DNA of 64,000 bases from Streptomyces camponoticapitis. Its GTDB lineage: Bacteria; Actinomycetota; Actinomycetes; Streptomycetales; Streptomycetaceae. Of the stretch, positions 1 to 9,251 are shown one piece after another; position 1 is the stretch's first letter; each line of letters begins with the position of its first letter. The stretch spans positions 124,001 through 188,000 of the forward strand of contig NZ_BMMV01000012.1 of NCBI RefSeq assembly GCF_014646115.1, given 5' to 3'. The notes under the pieces were generated by a model. That model did no database searches. It was not told the origin of the DNA and worked only from the letters and a program-made list of their open reading frames with translations. The translations under genes and the position numbers were made by a program.

Positions 1-74
1 TAAATGGACTATTGCGGCTATTTGCACCAAGGGAGAGAACGCTCACGCCGCCGCACGCCGGAGCGCGTGAAACA

Positions 75-106
75 GGCGGGCGACGCGCCAAGACGCGTCG
101 CCCGCC
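75..106 (-). terminator. Hairpin downstream of hppA
   Basis: A 13-bp perfect inverted repeat (75-87 with 94-106, 6-nt loop) lies about 55 bases past the hppA stop. On the minus strand a short T stretch follows. Nothing else is recognised in bases 1-161. Confidence 0.7.
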
Positions 107-161
107 CGCCAGTTGAGCCGCCACCCAGGCGCAGGCGTGAGGGGGCGGTCACCCGGTGTCG

Positions 162-2570
162 CTACGAAGCCACTATCGGATCCGGCGACTTGGTCGTCCC
201 CTCCGGGGCCCCGCCTCCGCCGTCGCCCCCGTCGTCGACGGTGACCGAGCGCCGCTTGGAGACGTACACCGCTCCGACGATGACGGCGATCGCGAGGACC
301 GCCACCACCGCGCGCACTCCGGCGTTGGCGTCGTCTCCGTAGCTGAACTGCACCACCGCCGGAGCGATCAGCAGCGCCACCAGGTTCATGACCTTCAGCA
401 GCGGGTTTATCGCCGGTCCCGCCGTGTCCTTGAACGGGTCGCCGACCGTGTCGCCGATGACCGTCGCGGCGTGGGCGTCGCTGCCCTTGCCGCCGTGGTG
501 GCCGTCCTCGACGAGTTTCTTGGCGTTGTCCCACGCCCCGCCGGAGTTGGCGAGGAAGACGGCCATCAGCGTGCCGGTACCGATCGCGCCCGCCAGGAAC
601 GAGCCGAGCGCGCCCACGCCGAGCGAGAAACCGACCGCGATCGGGGTGAGTACGGCGAGCAGACCCGGCGTCGCCAGCTCCCGCAACGCGTCCTTCGTAC
701 AGATGTCGACGACGCGCCCGTACTCCGGCTTCTCCGTGTAGTCCATGATCCCGGGGTGCTCGCGGAACTGCCGCCGCACCTCGTAGACCACCGAACCCGC
801 CGATCGCGACACGGCGTTGATCGCGAGCCCCGAGAAGAGGAACACGACAGCCGCGCCGAGAATCAGTCCGACCAGGTTGTTGGGCTGGGAGATGTCGAGG
901 CTCAGGCCCATCTCGTCGGCCCTCGCCCCGACGTCCGACACCGCTGTGGCGATGGCGTCGCGGTACGAGCCGAAGAGCGCCGCCGCCGCCAGTACGGCGG
1001 TCGCGATGGCGATGCCCTTGGTGATGGCCTTCGTGGTGTTGCCCACGGCGTCGAGGTCGGTGAGCACCTGCGCGCCCGCTCCCTCGACGTCCCCGGACAT
1101 CTCGGCGATGCCCTGGGCGTTGTCGGAGACGGGACCGAAGGTGTCCATGGCGACGATGACACCGACGGTGGTGAGCAGTCCGGTGCCGGCCAGCGCCACC
1201 GCGAAGAGCGCGAGCATGATCGACGTACCACCGAGCAGGAATGCCCCGTACACACCGAGACCGATCAGCAGCGCGGTGTAGACGGCGGACTCCAGACCTA
1301 TGGCCACACCGGCCAGGACGACGGTGGCCGGCCCGGTGAGCGCCGATTTGCCGATGTCGCGCACCGGGCGCCGGTTGGTCTCGGTGAAGTAGCCGGTGAG
1401 CTGCTGGATCAGCGCCGCGAGGACGATACCGATGGCGACGGCGACCAGTGCGAACGTCCTCGGGTCACCGGAGTGCGAGGTGATCTCCTCGGCCGTCACA
1501 CCGTCCAACTCCGCGTAGGTGGACGGCAGATACGTGTACGCCGCCACGGCCACCAGAACCAGCGAGATCACCGCGGAGATGAAGAAGCCGCGGTTGATCG
1601 CGGTCATCCCGCTGCGGTCGGAGGCCCGCGGTGCGACCGCGAAGATGCCGATCATCGCCGTGATGACGCCGATCGCGGGGACGATCAGCGGGAAGCCGAG
1701 CCCGAAGTTGCCGAAGGCGGCCGTGCCGAGGATGAGCGCGGCGACCAGCGTCACGGCGTACGACTCGAAGAGGTCGGCCGCCATACCGGCGCAGTCGCCC
1801 ACGTTGTCGCCGACGTTGTCGGCGATGGTCGCCGCGTTGCGCGGGTCGTCCTCGGGGATGCCCTGCTCGACCTTGCCGACGAGGTCGGCGCCGACGTCGG
1901 CGGCCTTGGTGAAGATGCCGCCACCGACACGCATGAACATCGCGATCAGCGCGGCGCCGAGGCCGAAGCCCTCCAGCACCTTGGGCGCGTCCTCGGCGTA
2001 GACGAGGACCACGCAGGAGGCGCCCAGCAGGCCGAGGCCCACGGTGAACATTCCGACCACGCCACCGGTACGGAAAGCGATCTTCATTGCCTTGTGCGCG
2101 ACGGCGGTCAGATCCTTTTCCGGTTCTCCCTCCGCCGGGGTCGCCTCTCGCGCGGCAGCCGCGACGCGCACATTGCTGCGTACGGCGAGGCGCATGCCGA
2201 AGTATCCGGTGGCCGCCGAGAAAAGCGCACCCACCAGGAAGAACAGTGAACGTCCCGCGCGTTCCGACCAACCGTCGGCCGGCAGCAACAACAGCAGGAA
2301 GAACACCACGACGGCGAAAACGCCGAGGGTGCGCAACTGCCGTGCCAGATAGGCGTTCGCGCCTTCCTGTACAGCTGCCGCGATCTCCTTCATGGAATCG
2401 GTGCCCTCGTCGGCCGCCAGCACCTGACGGACCAGCCGCTGGGCGACGAGCAGCGCCGCCAGCGCGATGACCGCGATGACGATCACGATCAGTCTGTTGC
2501 CGTCCGTGAGTATCGCGGCCGCGAGAGAAGTGGGGTGCTCGGACAGTTGTGGATCGATGTGCCCCGCCAT
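162..2570 (-). CDS. hppA: K+-insensitive proton-pumping pyrophosphatase
   Basis: Membrane-bound H+-translocating inorganic pyrophosphatase that hydrolyses PPi and pumps protons across the cytoplasmic membrane. About 16 hydrophobic segments are visible. The conserved substrate loop contains DVGADLVGKVE and the DNVGDNVGDCAGM block, and a second acidic loop near the C-terminus contains GDTVGDPFKDT. The diagnostic site reads GNTTKAITKG (near residue 508); the lysine there is typical of the K+-independent subclass. I chose the ATG at 2570 rather than the upstream in-frame start at 2597 because a strong AAGGAGG lies just before it. The length of 802 aa fits the actinobacterial family. The gene is followed by a hairpin at 75-106. 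Confidence 0.95.
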   Translation of the reverse strand: MAGHIDPQLSEHPTSLAAAILTDGNRLIVIVIAVIALAALLVAQRLVRQVLAADEGTDSMKEIAAAVQEGANAYLARQLRTLGVFAVVVFFLLLLLPADGWSERAGRSLFFLVGALFSAATGYFGMRLAVRSNVRVAAAAREATPAEGEPEKDLTAVAHKAMKIAFRTGGVVGMFTVGLGLLGASCVVLVYAEDAPKVLEGFGLGAALIAMFMRVGGGIFTKAADVGADLVGKVEQGIPEDDPRNAATIADNVGDNVGDCAGMAADLFESYAVTLVAALILGTAAFGNFGLGFPLIVPAIGVITAMIGIFAVAPRASDRSGMTAINRGFFISAVISLVLVAVAAYTYLPSTYAELDGVTAEEITSHSGDPRTFALVAVAIGIVLAALIQQLTGYFTETNRRPVRDIGKSALTGPATVVLAGVAIGLESAVYTALLIGLGVYGAFLLGGTSIMLALFAVALAGTGLLTTVGVIVAMDTFGPVSDNAQGIAEMSGDVEGAGAQVLTDLDAVGNTTKAITKGIAIATAVLAAAALFGSYRDAIATAVSDVGARADEMGLSLDISQPNNLVGLILGAAVVFLFSGLAINAVSRSAGSVVYEVRRQFREHPGIMDYTEKPEYGRVVDICTKDALRELATPGLLAVLTPIAVGFSLGVGALGSFLAGAIGTGTLMAVFLANSGGAWDNAKKLVEDGHHGGKGSDAHAATVIGDTVGDPFKDTAGPAINPLLKVMNLVALLIAPAVVQFSYGDDANAGVRAVVAVLAIAVIVGAVYVSKRRSVTVDDGGDGGGGAPEGTTKSPDPIVAS

Positions 2571-2606
2571 TCGTCCTCCTTGACGCTCAGCGCTCAAGAT
2601 GGACGG

Positions 2607-2612
2607 ATTGTA
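2607..2612 (-). promoter_or_regulatory. Candidate -10 element for hppA
   Basis: On the minus strand the hexamer TACAAT lies about 37 bases upstream of the hppA start in an otherwise GC-rich region. No convincing -35 box is seen, so the call is weak. Confidence 0.35.
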
Positions 2613-2755
2613 GGGAGCGGAAGCTGATCAAAACAGAGTGCGGTCCGTGTAATTGACCTTGACTTACGGTGTCGCAAATGATCGGGCCTTGAAACGCACC
2701 GTGAAATGCGTAATGGGACGAGCACATTGATTGGTGATCAATTTCCCGGAGAAAT

Positions 2756-2783
2756 AGAAAAAGGCCCTGCTCAGCAGGGCCTC
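2756..2783 (-). terminator. Rho-independent terminator of the bldG operon
   Basis: Inverted repeat AGGCCCTGC / GCAGGGCCT with a 3-nt loop (2762-2782). On the minus strand a run of five T residues follows. It sits about 95 bases after the anti-sigma stop codon and separates the bldG operon from hppA. Confidence 0.85.
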
Positions 2784-2875
2784 AAAGAAATTGGATCACG
2801 CTCTCGCGGCCGCTCGGGCGGCGAGCCGCCCCGGACGGGCCGGTCGCCCGTCCCGGAGCGTACGCACACGCGTAT

Positions 2876-3340
2876 TCAGGGGAGCGCGACCGCCGAGGCG
2901 GTCGGCCAGCTCATCCGGATGACGCCGCCGTGGTCGTCCGAGGTCACTTCCACGTCGTCGACGAGGCCGCTGATGACCGCGAGGCCCATCTCGTCCTCGC
3001 CGTCGCCGCTGTCCGTCTCGTGGAGGTCGCCCGCGAGGACGGACCTGCGGGAGACCGGCACGTTCTCGGCCGCGGCAGCGGTGCCCGGGGCGGGCACCCC
3101 GTCACCGACCTCGATGGAGAAGATCTTCTCCTCCTCGTTCAGCACCACCCGCACGGGCGCGGTGAGGCCGTGAGTGCGGTGCAGATTGACCGCGCGGCTG
3201 CACGCCTCACCGACGGCGAGCCTGACCTCGTCCAACACTGCTTCGTCGACACCGGCCCGGCGCGCCACGGCAGCCGCCACCAGACGGGCCGTCCTGACGT
3301 GCTCGGGCTGGGCGCTGAAGCGGAGTTCAACGGTGGCCAT
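2876..3340 (-). CDS. RsbW-like anti-sigma factor / ATP-binding protein downstream of bldG
   Basis: A 154-aa GHKL (HATPase_c_2) protein of the RsbW/SpoIIAB serine-kinase family. The N-box region reads DEVRLAVGEACSRAVNLH, with the Glu-Ala-Cys-x-x-Ala variant common in Streptomyces anti-sigma factors. It lies 105 bases downstream of bldG on the same strand and in S. coelicolor the equivalent gene (orf3) is co-transcribed with bldG and its product is a partner of BldG. The ATG at 3340 is preceded by GAGGGGG. A strong terminator follows. The inferred role is to phosphorylate BldG and/or sequester a sigma factor during morphological development and stress; the target sigma factor is not visible here. 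Confidence 0.88.
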   Translation of the reverse strand: MATVELRFSAQPEHVRTARLVAAAVARRAGVDEAVLDEVRLAVGEACSRAVNLHRTHGLTAPVRVVLNEEEKIFSIEVGDGVPAPGTAAAAENVPVSRRSVLAGDLHETDSGDGEDEMGLAVISGLVDDVEVTSDDHGGVIRMSWPTASAVALP

Positions 3341-3444
3341 GCGATCCCCCTCAGACGTACGAGCGTGCGAAAACTGGGGCTCGGGCGCCCCGGGCATGAC
3401 GCCCGGTGCCCCCTGCCCTTCCTTCCGAATGCCTCCGGCCGGCC

Positions 3445-3798
3445 TCAGTCGGTGGCGGCGACGGCCTCTTCGACCGTGGTGTGAATGGGGAACACCTTGG
3501 TCAGGCCAGTGATCCGGAAGATCTTGAGAATGCGCTCCTGGTTGCAGACCAGGCGCAGCGAGCCCTCGTGGGCACGCACACGCTTGAGTCCACCCACGAG
3601 CACGCCCAGACCGGTCGAGTCGAGGAAGTCCACACCCTCCATGTCGACGACCAGGTGGTAGCTGCCGTCGTTCACCAACTCGACCAACTGCTCGCGCAGC
3701 TTGGGCGCGGTATACACATCAATCTCGCCACCGACCTCGACGACCGTACGGTCGCCACCAGGGCCGGACACATTGCGAGTCGACAGGGACAGGTCCAC
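3445..3798 (-). CDS. bldG: Anti-sigma factor antagonist BldG (STAS domain)
   Basis: A 117-aa single STAS-domain protein. The phosphorylation site region DFLDSTGLGVLVGG contains the conserved serine that RsbW-type kinases modify. The GTG at 3798 is preceded by GGAGGA with good spacing; upstream residues in frame are not conserved in character. In Streptomyces BldG is required for aerial mycelium and antibiotic production. The next gene downstream encodes its RsbW-like partner. The 80-base gap to the divergent helicase gene must hold the promoters of both genes. Confidence 0.95.
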   Translation of the reverse strand: MDLSLSTRNVSGPGGDRTVVEVGGEIDVYTAPKLREQLVELVNDGSYHLVVDMEGVDFLDSTGLGVLVGGLKRVRAHEGSLRLVCNQERILKIFRITGLTKVFPIHTTVEEAVAATD

Positions 3799-3878
3799 GG
3801 ATCCTCCAGCACCTTGCAATCGAGCGGTCGCCCCTCGGGTCTCTCCCGACGGAGCCAGGGGGCGTATCGCCAGCCGCG

Positions 3879-6461
3879 ATGGCATTCAATCACTTACCGG
3901 CATCCATGCACGACGCCTTAGGACCATTGTCCGCCACGCCAGTGACACACTCGGTGCCGATGGCCACGAATCACGGTCCTGGCAGGCCGCCCGAGAGCGG
4001 GGACTCCCGCCCTTCCCCCAGTACGGTCCTGGACCGGCTCACCGCGGGGCCGGGCCGGGCTACGCGCATCACCCATACGGAGCACTTGCCCCCGCGTGCG
4101 GGTCGCCATGCCGTCTGGCCCGACCGCATCCGGCCAGAAGTGATCAACGCCATTCAGCTGGCCGGGGTGGACCACCCGTGGGCCCACCAGGCCACCGCCG
4201 CCGAGCACGCCCTGGACGGCGAATCCGTCGTGATCGCCACCGGCACGGCTTCCGGCAAGTCCCTCGCCTACCTCGCGCCGGTGCTCACCTCGCTCCTGGA
4301 CGGCTCCGAGGCACCGAACGGCCGGGGCACGACCGCCCTGTACCTCTCCCCGACGAAGGCGCTCGCGGCCGACCAGCGCCGCGCCGTGAAGGCGCTCGCC
4401 GCACCGCTCGGCAATGGTGTGCGCCCCGCCGTGTACGACGGCGACACGCCCGTCGAGGAGCGCGAATGGGTACGTCAGTACGCCAACTACGTGCTCACCA
4501 ACCCCGACATGCTGCACCGCGGGATACTCCCCGCCCACCCCCGCTGGTCCTCCTTCCTGCGCGCGCTGCGCTATGTCGTCATCGACGAGTGCCACACCTA
4601 CCGCGGCGTCTTCGGCTCCCACGTCGCCCAGGTCCTGCGCCGCCTGCGGCGCGTCTGCGCCCGGTACGGCTCCGAACCCGTCTTCCTGCTCGCCTCGGCC
4701 ACCGCCGCCGAGCCCGCGCGGGCCGCCGGGCGGCTCACCGGTCTGCCCGTCCGCGAGGTGTCCGACGACGCCTCGCCCCGCGGCGAGACCGTCTTCGCGC
4801 TCTGGGAGCCGCCCCTCACCGAATTCCACGGCGAGAAGGGCGCGCCGGTCCGTCGCACCGCCACGGCGGAGACGGCCGACATCCTGACCGACCTGACGCT
4901 TCAGGGCGTCCGTTCGGTCGCTTTCGTACGCTCCCGGCGTGGCGCCGAACTGGTCTCCGTCATCGCCCAGGAACGCCTCGCCGAGGTCGACCACTCCCTC
5001 GTGAAACGCGTCGCCGCCTACCGGGGCGGCTACCTCGCCGAGGAACGCCGCGCCCTTGAACGCGCCCTGCACTCCGGCGAGCTTCTCGGCCTCGCCGCCA
5101 CCACCGCCCTGGAGCTGGGCATCGACGTCTCCGGGCTCGACGCCGTCGTCATCGCCGGGTATCCGGGCACCCGCGCCTCGCTGTGGCAGCAGGCGGGGCG
5201 TGCCGGGCGCGCCGGGCGCGGCGCGCTGGCGATCCTGGTCGCCAGGGACGACCCGCTGGACACGTTCCTCGTCCACCACCCCGAGGCGCTGTTCCAGCAG
5301 CCCGTCGAGTCGACCGTGCTCGACCCGGACAACCCGTACGTCCTCGCCCCCCATCTGTGCGCGGCCGCGGCCGAACTGCCGCTCACCGAGGCCGATCTGG
5401 AACTCTTCGGTCCCGCCGTGCCCGAGCTGCTGCCGCAGCTCGTCGAAGCGGGTCTGCTGCGGCGGCGCACCACCGGCTGGTACTGGACGCGCCGCGAGCG
5501 GGCCGCCGATCTCGCCGACATCCGGGGTGAGGGCGGCCGGCCCGTCCAGATCGTCGAGGCGGGCACCGGCAGGCTGCTCGGCACCGTCGACGAACCGGCC
5601 TCCCACACCGCCGTGCACGACGGCGCCGTCCATCTCCACCAGGGGCGCAGCTATCTGGTGAAGCGGCTGGACCTGGCGGACTCGGTCGCGCTCGTCGAGG
5701 AGGCCAGCCCGCCGTACTCCACGACCGCGCGCGACACCACGGCGATCTCCGTCCTCGAAACCGACACCGAGATCCCGTGGGGCGGCGGGCGCCTCTGTTT
5801 CGGCTCCGTCGAGGTCACCAACCAGGTCGTCTCCTTCCTCCGCCGCCGGCTCATCACCGGCGAGGTCCTGGGCGAGAGCAAGCTCGATCTGCCTCCCCGC
5901 ACCCTGCGCACCCGGGCCGTCTGGTGGACGGTCACCGAGGACCAGCTCGACGCCGCCCGGGTGAACCCCGAGCAGTTGGGCGGCGCCCTGCACGCCGCCG
6001 AGCACGCGTCCATCGGGATGCTCCCGCTGTTCGCGACCTGCGACCGCCGGGACATCGGCGGCGTGTCCGTACCGCTCCACCCGGACACGCTGCTGCCGAC
6101 GGTCTTCGTGTACGACGGCCACCCGGGTGGCGCGGGCTTCGCGGAACGCGCCTTCCACACGGCGCGTGAGTGGCTCACCGCCACCCGCGAGGCGATCGCC
6201 TCGTGCGAGTGCGAGGCGGGCTGCCCGTCGTGCATCCAGTCCCCGAAGTGCGGCAACGGCAACGAGCCCCTGCACAAACGCGCGGCGGTACGGCTCCTGG
6301 GCGAACTGCTCGGATCGGCGCCACCGCCGCCGTCGGCGGGTACGCCCGACCCGGCGGTGCCGACGGACCTGCCGGTGCCACGGTCGGCCGAGGCCGGAGC
6401 CGAGGTCACGGGCCGGGCGCAGGAGCCGTCAGCGCGACCGGTGGGCCCGCGCGGGACCTGA
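3879..6461 (+). CDS. DEAD/DEAH-box helicase with C-terminal DUF1998 (MrfA/YprA type)
   Basis: An 860-aa superfamily 2 helicase. Walker A reads ATGTASGKS (near residue 120), the DEAH-box variant is DECH (near 235), motif III is ASATAAEP, and motif VI is QQAGRAGRAGR (near 440). The C-terminal DUF1998 region has the four-cysteine cluster CECEAGCPSC (near 775-785), which in MrfA-type helicases binds zinc. Bacillus MrfA removes mitomycin-type DNA damage. The exact role in Streptomyces is inferred. No Shine-Dalgarno is evident before ATG 3879; ATGs at 3906 and 3960 are alternatives. The 3' end overlaps the convergent TadG-like gene by 56 bases. This gene pairing with tad genes is a recurrent actinobacterial arrangement. 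Confidence 0.9.
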   Translation: MAFNHLPASMHDALGPLSATPVTHSVPMATNHGPGRPPESGDSRPSPSTVLDRLTAGPGRATRITHTEHLPPRAGRHAVWPDRIRPEVINAIQLAGVDHPWAHQATAAEHALDGESVVIATGTASGKSLAYLAPVLTSLLDGSEAPNGRGTTALYLSPTKALAADQRRAVKALAAPLGNGVRPAVYDGDTPVEEREWVRQYANYVLTNPDMLHRGILPAHPRWSSFLRALRYVVIDECHTYRGVFGSHVAQVLRRLRRVCARYGSEPVFLLASATAAEPARAAGRLTGLPVREVSDDASPRGETVFALWEPPLTEFHGEKGAPVRRTATAETADILTDLTLQGVRSVAFVRSRRGAELVSVIAQERLAEVDHSLVKRVAAYRGGYLAEERRALERALHSGELLGLAATTALELGIDVSGLDAVVIAGYPGTRASLWQQAGRAGRAGRGALAILVARDDPLDTFLVHHPEALFQQPVESTVLDPDNPYVLAPHLCAAAAELPLTEADLELFGPAVPELLPQLVEAGLLRRRTTGWYWTRRERAADLADIRGEGGRPVQIVEAGTGRLLGTVDEPASHTAVHDGAVHLHQGRSYLVKRLDLADSVALVEEASPPYSTTARDTTAISVLETDTEIPWGGGRLCFGSVEVTNQVVSFLRRRLITGEVLGESKLDLPPRTLRTRAVWWTVTEDQLDAARVNPEQLGGALHAAEHASIGMLPLFATCDRRDIGGVSVPLHPDTLLPTVFVYDGHPGGAGFAERAFHTAREWLTATREAIASCECEAGCPSCIQSPKCGNGNEPLHKRAAVRLLGELLGSAPPPPSAGTPDPAVPTDLPVPRSAEAGAEVTGRAQEPSARPVGPRGT

Positions 6462-6762
6462 CCGTCGGGCTGTACGGGCCGAAGCCTGCCCGTGCGGTCA
6501 CGTCGGCGATCTCACCCGCCACCGCGCACCGCACCACCTCCGCGCCCTGCGCCCCCGCCACCTCGGCCGCCCGCGCGCAGGCCGCCTCCGCGCCCCGCAG
6601 CGCGTGCCCGGCCGCCGCCAGCGCCGCCAGATCCGCCGCGGAACCCGCGCGGTGCCTGGCCACGACCGCCTGCCCCATGGCGAGGATCATCGCGAACACC
6701 GCACACAGCGCGGTCGCGGCCATGGCGGCCCACACCGTCGCCGACCCTCGATCGCGGCTCAT
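6406..6762 (-). CDS. TadG/Rv3654c-like secreted pilin-locus protein
   Basis: A 118-aa protein with an N-terminal DRGSATVW motif followed by one hydrophobic segment (about residues 8-28) rich in Ala, as in Tad minor pilins. This matches the small TadE-like family found in the helicase/secretion neighbourhood of actinobacteria. Its ATG overlaps the stop of the upstream TadE-like gene (ATGA), so the two are translationally coupled. The last 56 bases overlap the convergent helicase gene. It is probably exported through the Tad machinery and processed by a prepilin peptidase, which is not encoded in this window. Confidence 0.8.
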   Translation of the reverse strand: MSRDRGSATVWAAMAATALCAVFAMILAMGQAVVARHRAGSAADLAALAAAGHALRGAEAACARAAEVAGAQGAEVVRCAVAGEIADVTARAGFGPYSPTVRSRAGPPVALTAPAPGP

Positions 6763-7181
6763 GGCACCTCCCCGCCCGGCATGGCGTCCTCCGCCGGTGC
6801 CACCGCTTCGGCGGCGAGGGTCAGCGCGATGCCGTGCGGTCCCGGGGTCGGGGCCTCCACCCGGACCCGCCACAGGTCGTCCGACCGTCCCAGCGTGACC
6901 CGGGCACCCTCCGGGGCGGCCGAGCGCGCGGCTTCCACCGCCGCCGCCCGGGGCTCGGACCGGGCAGCCGCCCGAGCCCCCGCCCTGGCGGCGTCCACGC
7001 ACTGGATCTGCGCGGAGGCCGCTGTCAGGGCCCACAGCAGCGCCGCGACGAACACCACCAGCGCCGGTACCGCCACGGCCGCCTCCGCCGTCACCGACCC
7101 CCGGTCGCCGTCCTCCCCGCATGGGTGGCGCCTTCTGGAAATCCGGGAGGCACCGCCCCTCCGGCTCTCAGAACTTCGCAT
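6759..7181 (-). CDS. TadE-like pilus assembly protein
   Basis: A TadE family minor pilin. The sequence DRGSVTAEAAVAVPALVVFV contains the prepilin-like glycine followed by the conserved Glu and a hydrophobic stretch. The start is uncertain: ATGs at 7181 and 7190 both fall inside or next to the end of the DUF4244 gene, and no strong ribosome site is seen for either. The stop overlaps the next gene (ATGA). About 140 aa, similar to the family. Part of the tad operon. Confidence 0.8.
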   Translation of the reverse strand: MRSSESRRGGASRISRRRHPCGEDGDRGSVTAEAAVAVPALVVFVAALLWALTAASAQIQCVDAARAGARAAARSEPRAAAVEAARSAAPEGARVTLGRSDDLWRVRVEAPTPGPHGIALTLAAEAVAPAEDAMPGGEVP

Positions 7182-7446
7182 CGAGGGCATTCCCGATGAC
7201 CGATTCCAAAGCGCCGGCGACCGGCCCACTCGTGACCACTTTGTAGAGCACCGCGGCGAAGCCGCACGCGGCGAGAGTCCCCATCGCGTATTCGGCACTC
7301 GCCATTCCCGAGTCCATCCGCACGCCGGTACACAACCGCGGCCGCGTGCCGACCCGGAGCCTGCTCCGGCGCAGTCGGCTCACCCGGCTCGCCGCCTCCA
7401 CCACGCGCCACGCCTGTCGTCCCGACAGCCCCACCCGCATCTTCAT
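7168..7446 (-). CDS. DUF4244 family protein, likely Flp-type major pilin
   Basis: A 92-aa small protein with a basic N-terminus, then GMASAEYAMGTLAACGFAAV. This looks like the Flp pilin processing site (G followed by ASAEYA) and hydrophobic helix. The ATG at 7446 is preceded by GGGAG. It lies 57 bases after the TadC-like gene and directly before the TadE-like gene. The family is annotated DUF4244 in actinobacteria. The pilin role is inferred from the Flp-like motif and the location. Confidence 0.85.
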   Translation of the reverse strand: MKMRVGLSGRQAWRVVEAASRVSRLRRSRLRVGTRPRLCTGVRMDSGMASAEYAMGTLAACGFAAVLYKVVTSGPVAGALESVIGNALDAKF

Positions 7447-7503
7447 GTCGATCTCCCGTTGGATCAGCTGGATCAGCACAGTCGAAGTAGTTCGAAGCGC
7501 GGC

Positions 7504-8307
7504 TCAGTTGCCGCGCAACAGCCCGGTCGCGAGCCCGATCACCACCGGGGCCACCCCCACCGCCAGAAAGGCGGGCAGGAAGCACAGCCCCACCGGAGCG
7601 GTGATCAGCACCTGGGCCCGGCCCGCGCGCGCCGCGGCCTGCCGGGCACGTGCCGCCCTGAGGTCGTCGGCCACCCGGGAGACCGCCTCCGCCGCCGGCG
7701 CTCCCGTGGACCCGGCCCGCTCCAGACAGCGGGCCAGCTCGGCGGCGCCCGGTATCTCCCCGAACCGCCCCCACGTCAGGACCGGTTCGCCCCCGAGCCG
7801 CAGGGCCGCCGCCGTACCCACCAACCGGTCTCCCACCGGCCCGCCCAGCGACTCACCCACCGCCTCCGCCGCCTCGCGCGGCCCGGCGCCGGCCGAGACA
7901 CAGGCGGCCAACAGATCGGCGGCGAGTGGCAATTGGCGCTCGGCCTCCCTCACGTCCTGATCCGTCGCCGCGCCGGTCTCCTGCTCATGGGTACGCGGCC
8001 ATCGCCGGACGCCGTACGCCCCCGCGAGCCCCACCACCAGCCCGACCGGCCCACCGATCAGAGCCCAGCCGAGGCACACGGCCCCCAGCGGCGGACCCCA
8101 TCGCCGGAGCCACGCTCCGTACTCCGTCCGCGCGCCACGCTCAGTGGGTGACACCTCCATGCCGAACAGCGCCACCAGCCGCCCGCGCGCCGTCCGTTCG
8201 CGCCGCCACCCCCACCACGCGAGGACCACGGACACCACCGCCGCCAGCAACGAGGCCGTCACCCACAGGCTGTGGACAAGGTCCCCTTCTGTGATCGGCC
8301 CGTTCAT
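7504..8307 (-). CDS. TadC-like type II secretion system F-domain membrane protein
   Basis: A 267-aa integral membrane protein with N-terminal membrane segments, a cytoplasmic GspF/T2SF domain (LAADLLAACVSAGAGPREAAEAV) and C-terminal membrane segments near LCFLPAFLAVGVAPVVIGL. The start overlaps the stop of the TadB-like gene (ATGA). It works with TadB as the inner-membrane platform of the Flp pilus or secretion apparatus driven by the TadA ATPase encoded upstream. Confidence 0.87.
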   Translation of the reverse strand: MNGPITEGDLVHSLWVTASLLAAVVSVVLAWWGWRRERTARGRLVALFGMEVSPTERGARTEYGAWLRRWGPPLGAVCLGWALIGGPVGLVVGLAGAYGVRRWPRTHEQETGAATDQDVREAERQLPLAADLLAACVSAGAGPREAAEAVGESLGGPVGDRLVGTAAALRLGGEPVLTWGRFGEIPGAAELARCLERAGSTGAPAAEAVSRVADDLRAARARQAAARAGRAQVLITAPVGLCFLPAFLAVGVAPVVIGLATGLLRGN

Positions 8308-9251
8308 GACGCCCCCCCGCCCGCGTTCGCGCCGACGCTCCCGCCCCGCACGATCCGCCCGGCCCACCAGAAACCCATCGCCTCCAGCAGCCCGCCCACC
8401 ACCAGACAGCCCAGACCGGCAGGGGTGTGCAGCAGGACGCTCATCGGGTCGGCGCCCATGGCCCAGCCCATCGCCAGACCCACCACGGGCAGAAGCGCCA
8501 GCACCACGACCGTGGACCACGCGCCGGTCAACTGAGCCCGCATGGAATCCCGTTGGTCCTGCTGCGCCCGTAATGCCGCACGCAGCCTGTCGAGCCCGGC
8601 GGCCAGTCCCGCCCCACCATCAACGGCGACGCGCCAGCAGGCCGCGACCCCGACAAGACCTTCCGCACCCCGTTGCCGGGCTGCCTTGCGCAGAGCCTCG
8701 GGGACATCGCCGCCGAAGCGGGCAGCCGCGACCACCAGGGCGAGTTCCGCGCCGCTCAGGTCATGGCCGACCGCCCGGACGGCCGCCGTAAGCCCTTCCG
8801 CCGGCTGCGCTCCGGCTCTCAACTCCCCCACGAGCACGTCGCACAGGACCCGCACGGCCCCGGCCCGGCGCTCGGCAGCCCGTCTCGTCTCCGCGGCCCG
8901 CAGCCGTCGCCCCACGAGCGGCACGGCCGCCGCGCCCGCGACCAGCGGCAGCACCGACTCACCCCACAGAGCGAGCGCCGCCGCGACGGGCAGACAGAGC
9001 CACTCCCTGCCCAGCCCGGTCAGCCCACCGCGAATCGCCTTCGCCGCGCGCCGCCAGGGCGGCGCCGCCTTCCGCCTCACCGCCCGCCCGGTCCCGAACG
9101 TGCGGCCACCGCCGCCACCGACACCGAACAGCAACTCCGCCCGCCGCGAGGCCCGGCCCCGCTCCAGCCGCTCCCAGACCGCCAGCGCGGCGCACAACAC
9201 CGCGCAGAAGACGCCCAGTGGCATGGCGGCCGGGAACGGCGTCGCCATCAC
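8304..9251 (-). CDS. TadB-like type II secretion system F-domain membrane protein
   Basis: A 315-aa membrane protein with several hydrophobic segments at the N-terminus and a C-terminal T2SF domain (GDLSGAELALVVAAARFGGD-type region and GLDRLRAALRAQQ). GTG 9251 and ATG 9248 are adjacent in-frame starts, both overlapping the stop of the TadA-like ATPase gene, and neither has a clear ribosome site, consistent with translational coupling. It is the second inner-membrane platform subunit of the tad locus. Confidence 0.86.
   Translation of the reverse strand: MMATPFPAAMPLGVFCAVLCAALAVWERLERGRASRRAELLFGVGGGGGRTFGTGRAVRRKAAPPWRRAAKAIRGGLTGLGREWLCLPVAAALALWGESVLPLVAGAAAVPLVGRRLRAAETRRAAERRAGAVRVLCDVLVGELRAGAQPAEGLTAAVRAVGHDLSGAELALVVAAARFGGDVPEALRKAARQRGAEGLVGVAACWRVAVDGGAGLAAGLDRLRAALRAQQDQRDSMRAQLTGAWSTVVVLALLPVVGLAMGWAMGADPMSVLLHTPAGLGCLVVGGLLEAMGFWWAGRIVRGGSVGANAGGGAS

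Noticed and set aside
156..2249. Long plus-strand open frame of 697 aa opposite hppA
   Set aside because: Composition is Arg/Asp/His-rich without any family resemblance; it is the antisense shadow of hppA in GC-rich DNA.
3918..6275. 785-aa minus-strand open frame opposite the helicase
   Set aside because: Low-complexity Gly/Arg/Val sequence typical of an antisense shadow; the plus strand has clear helicase motifs.
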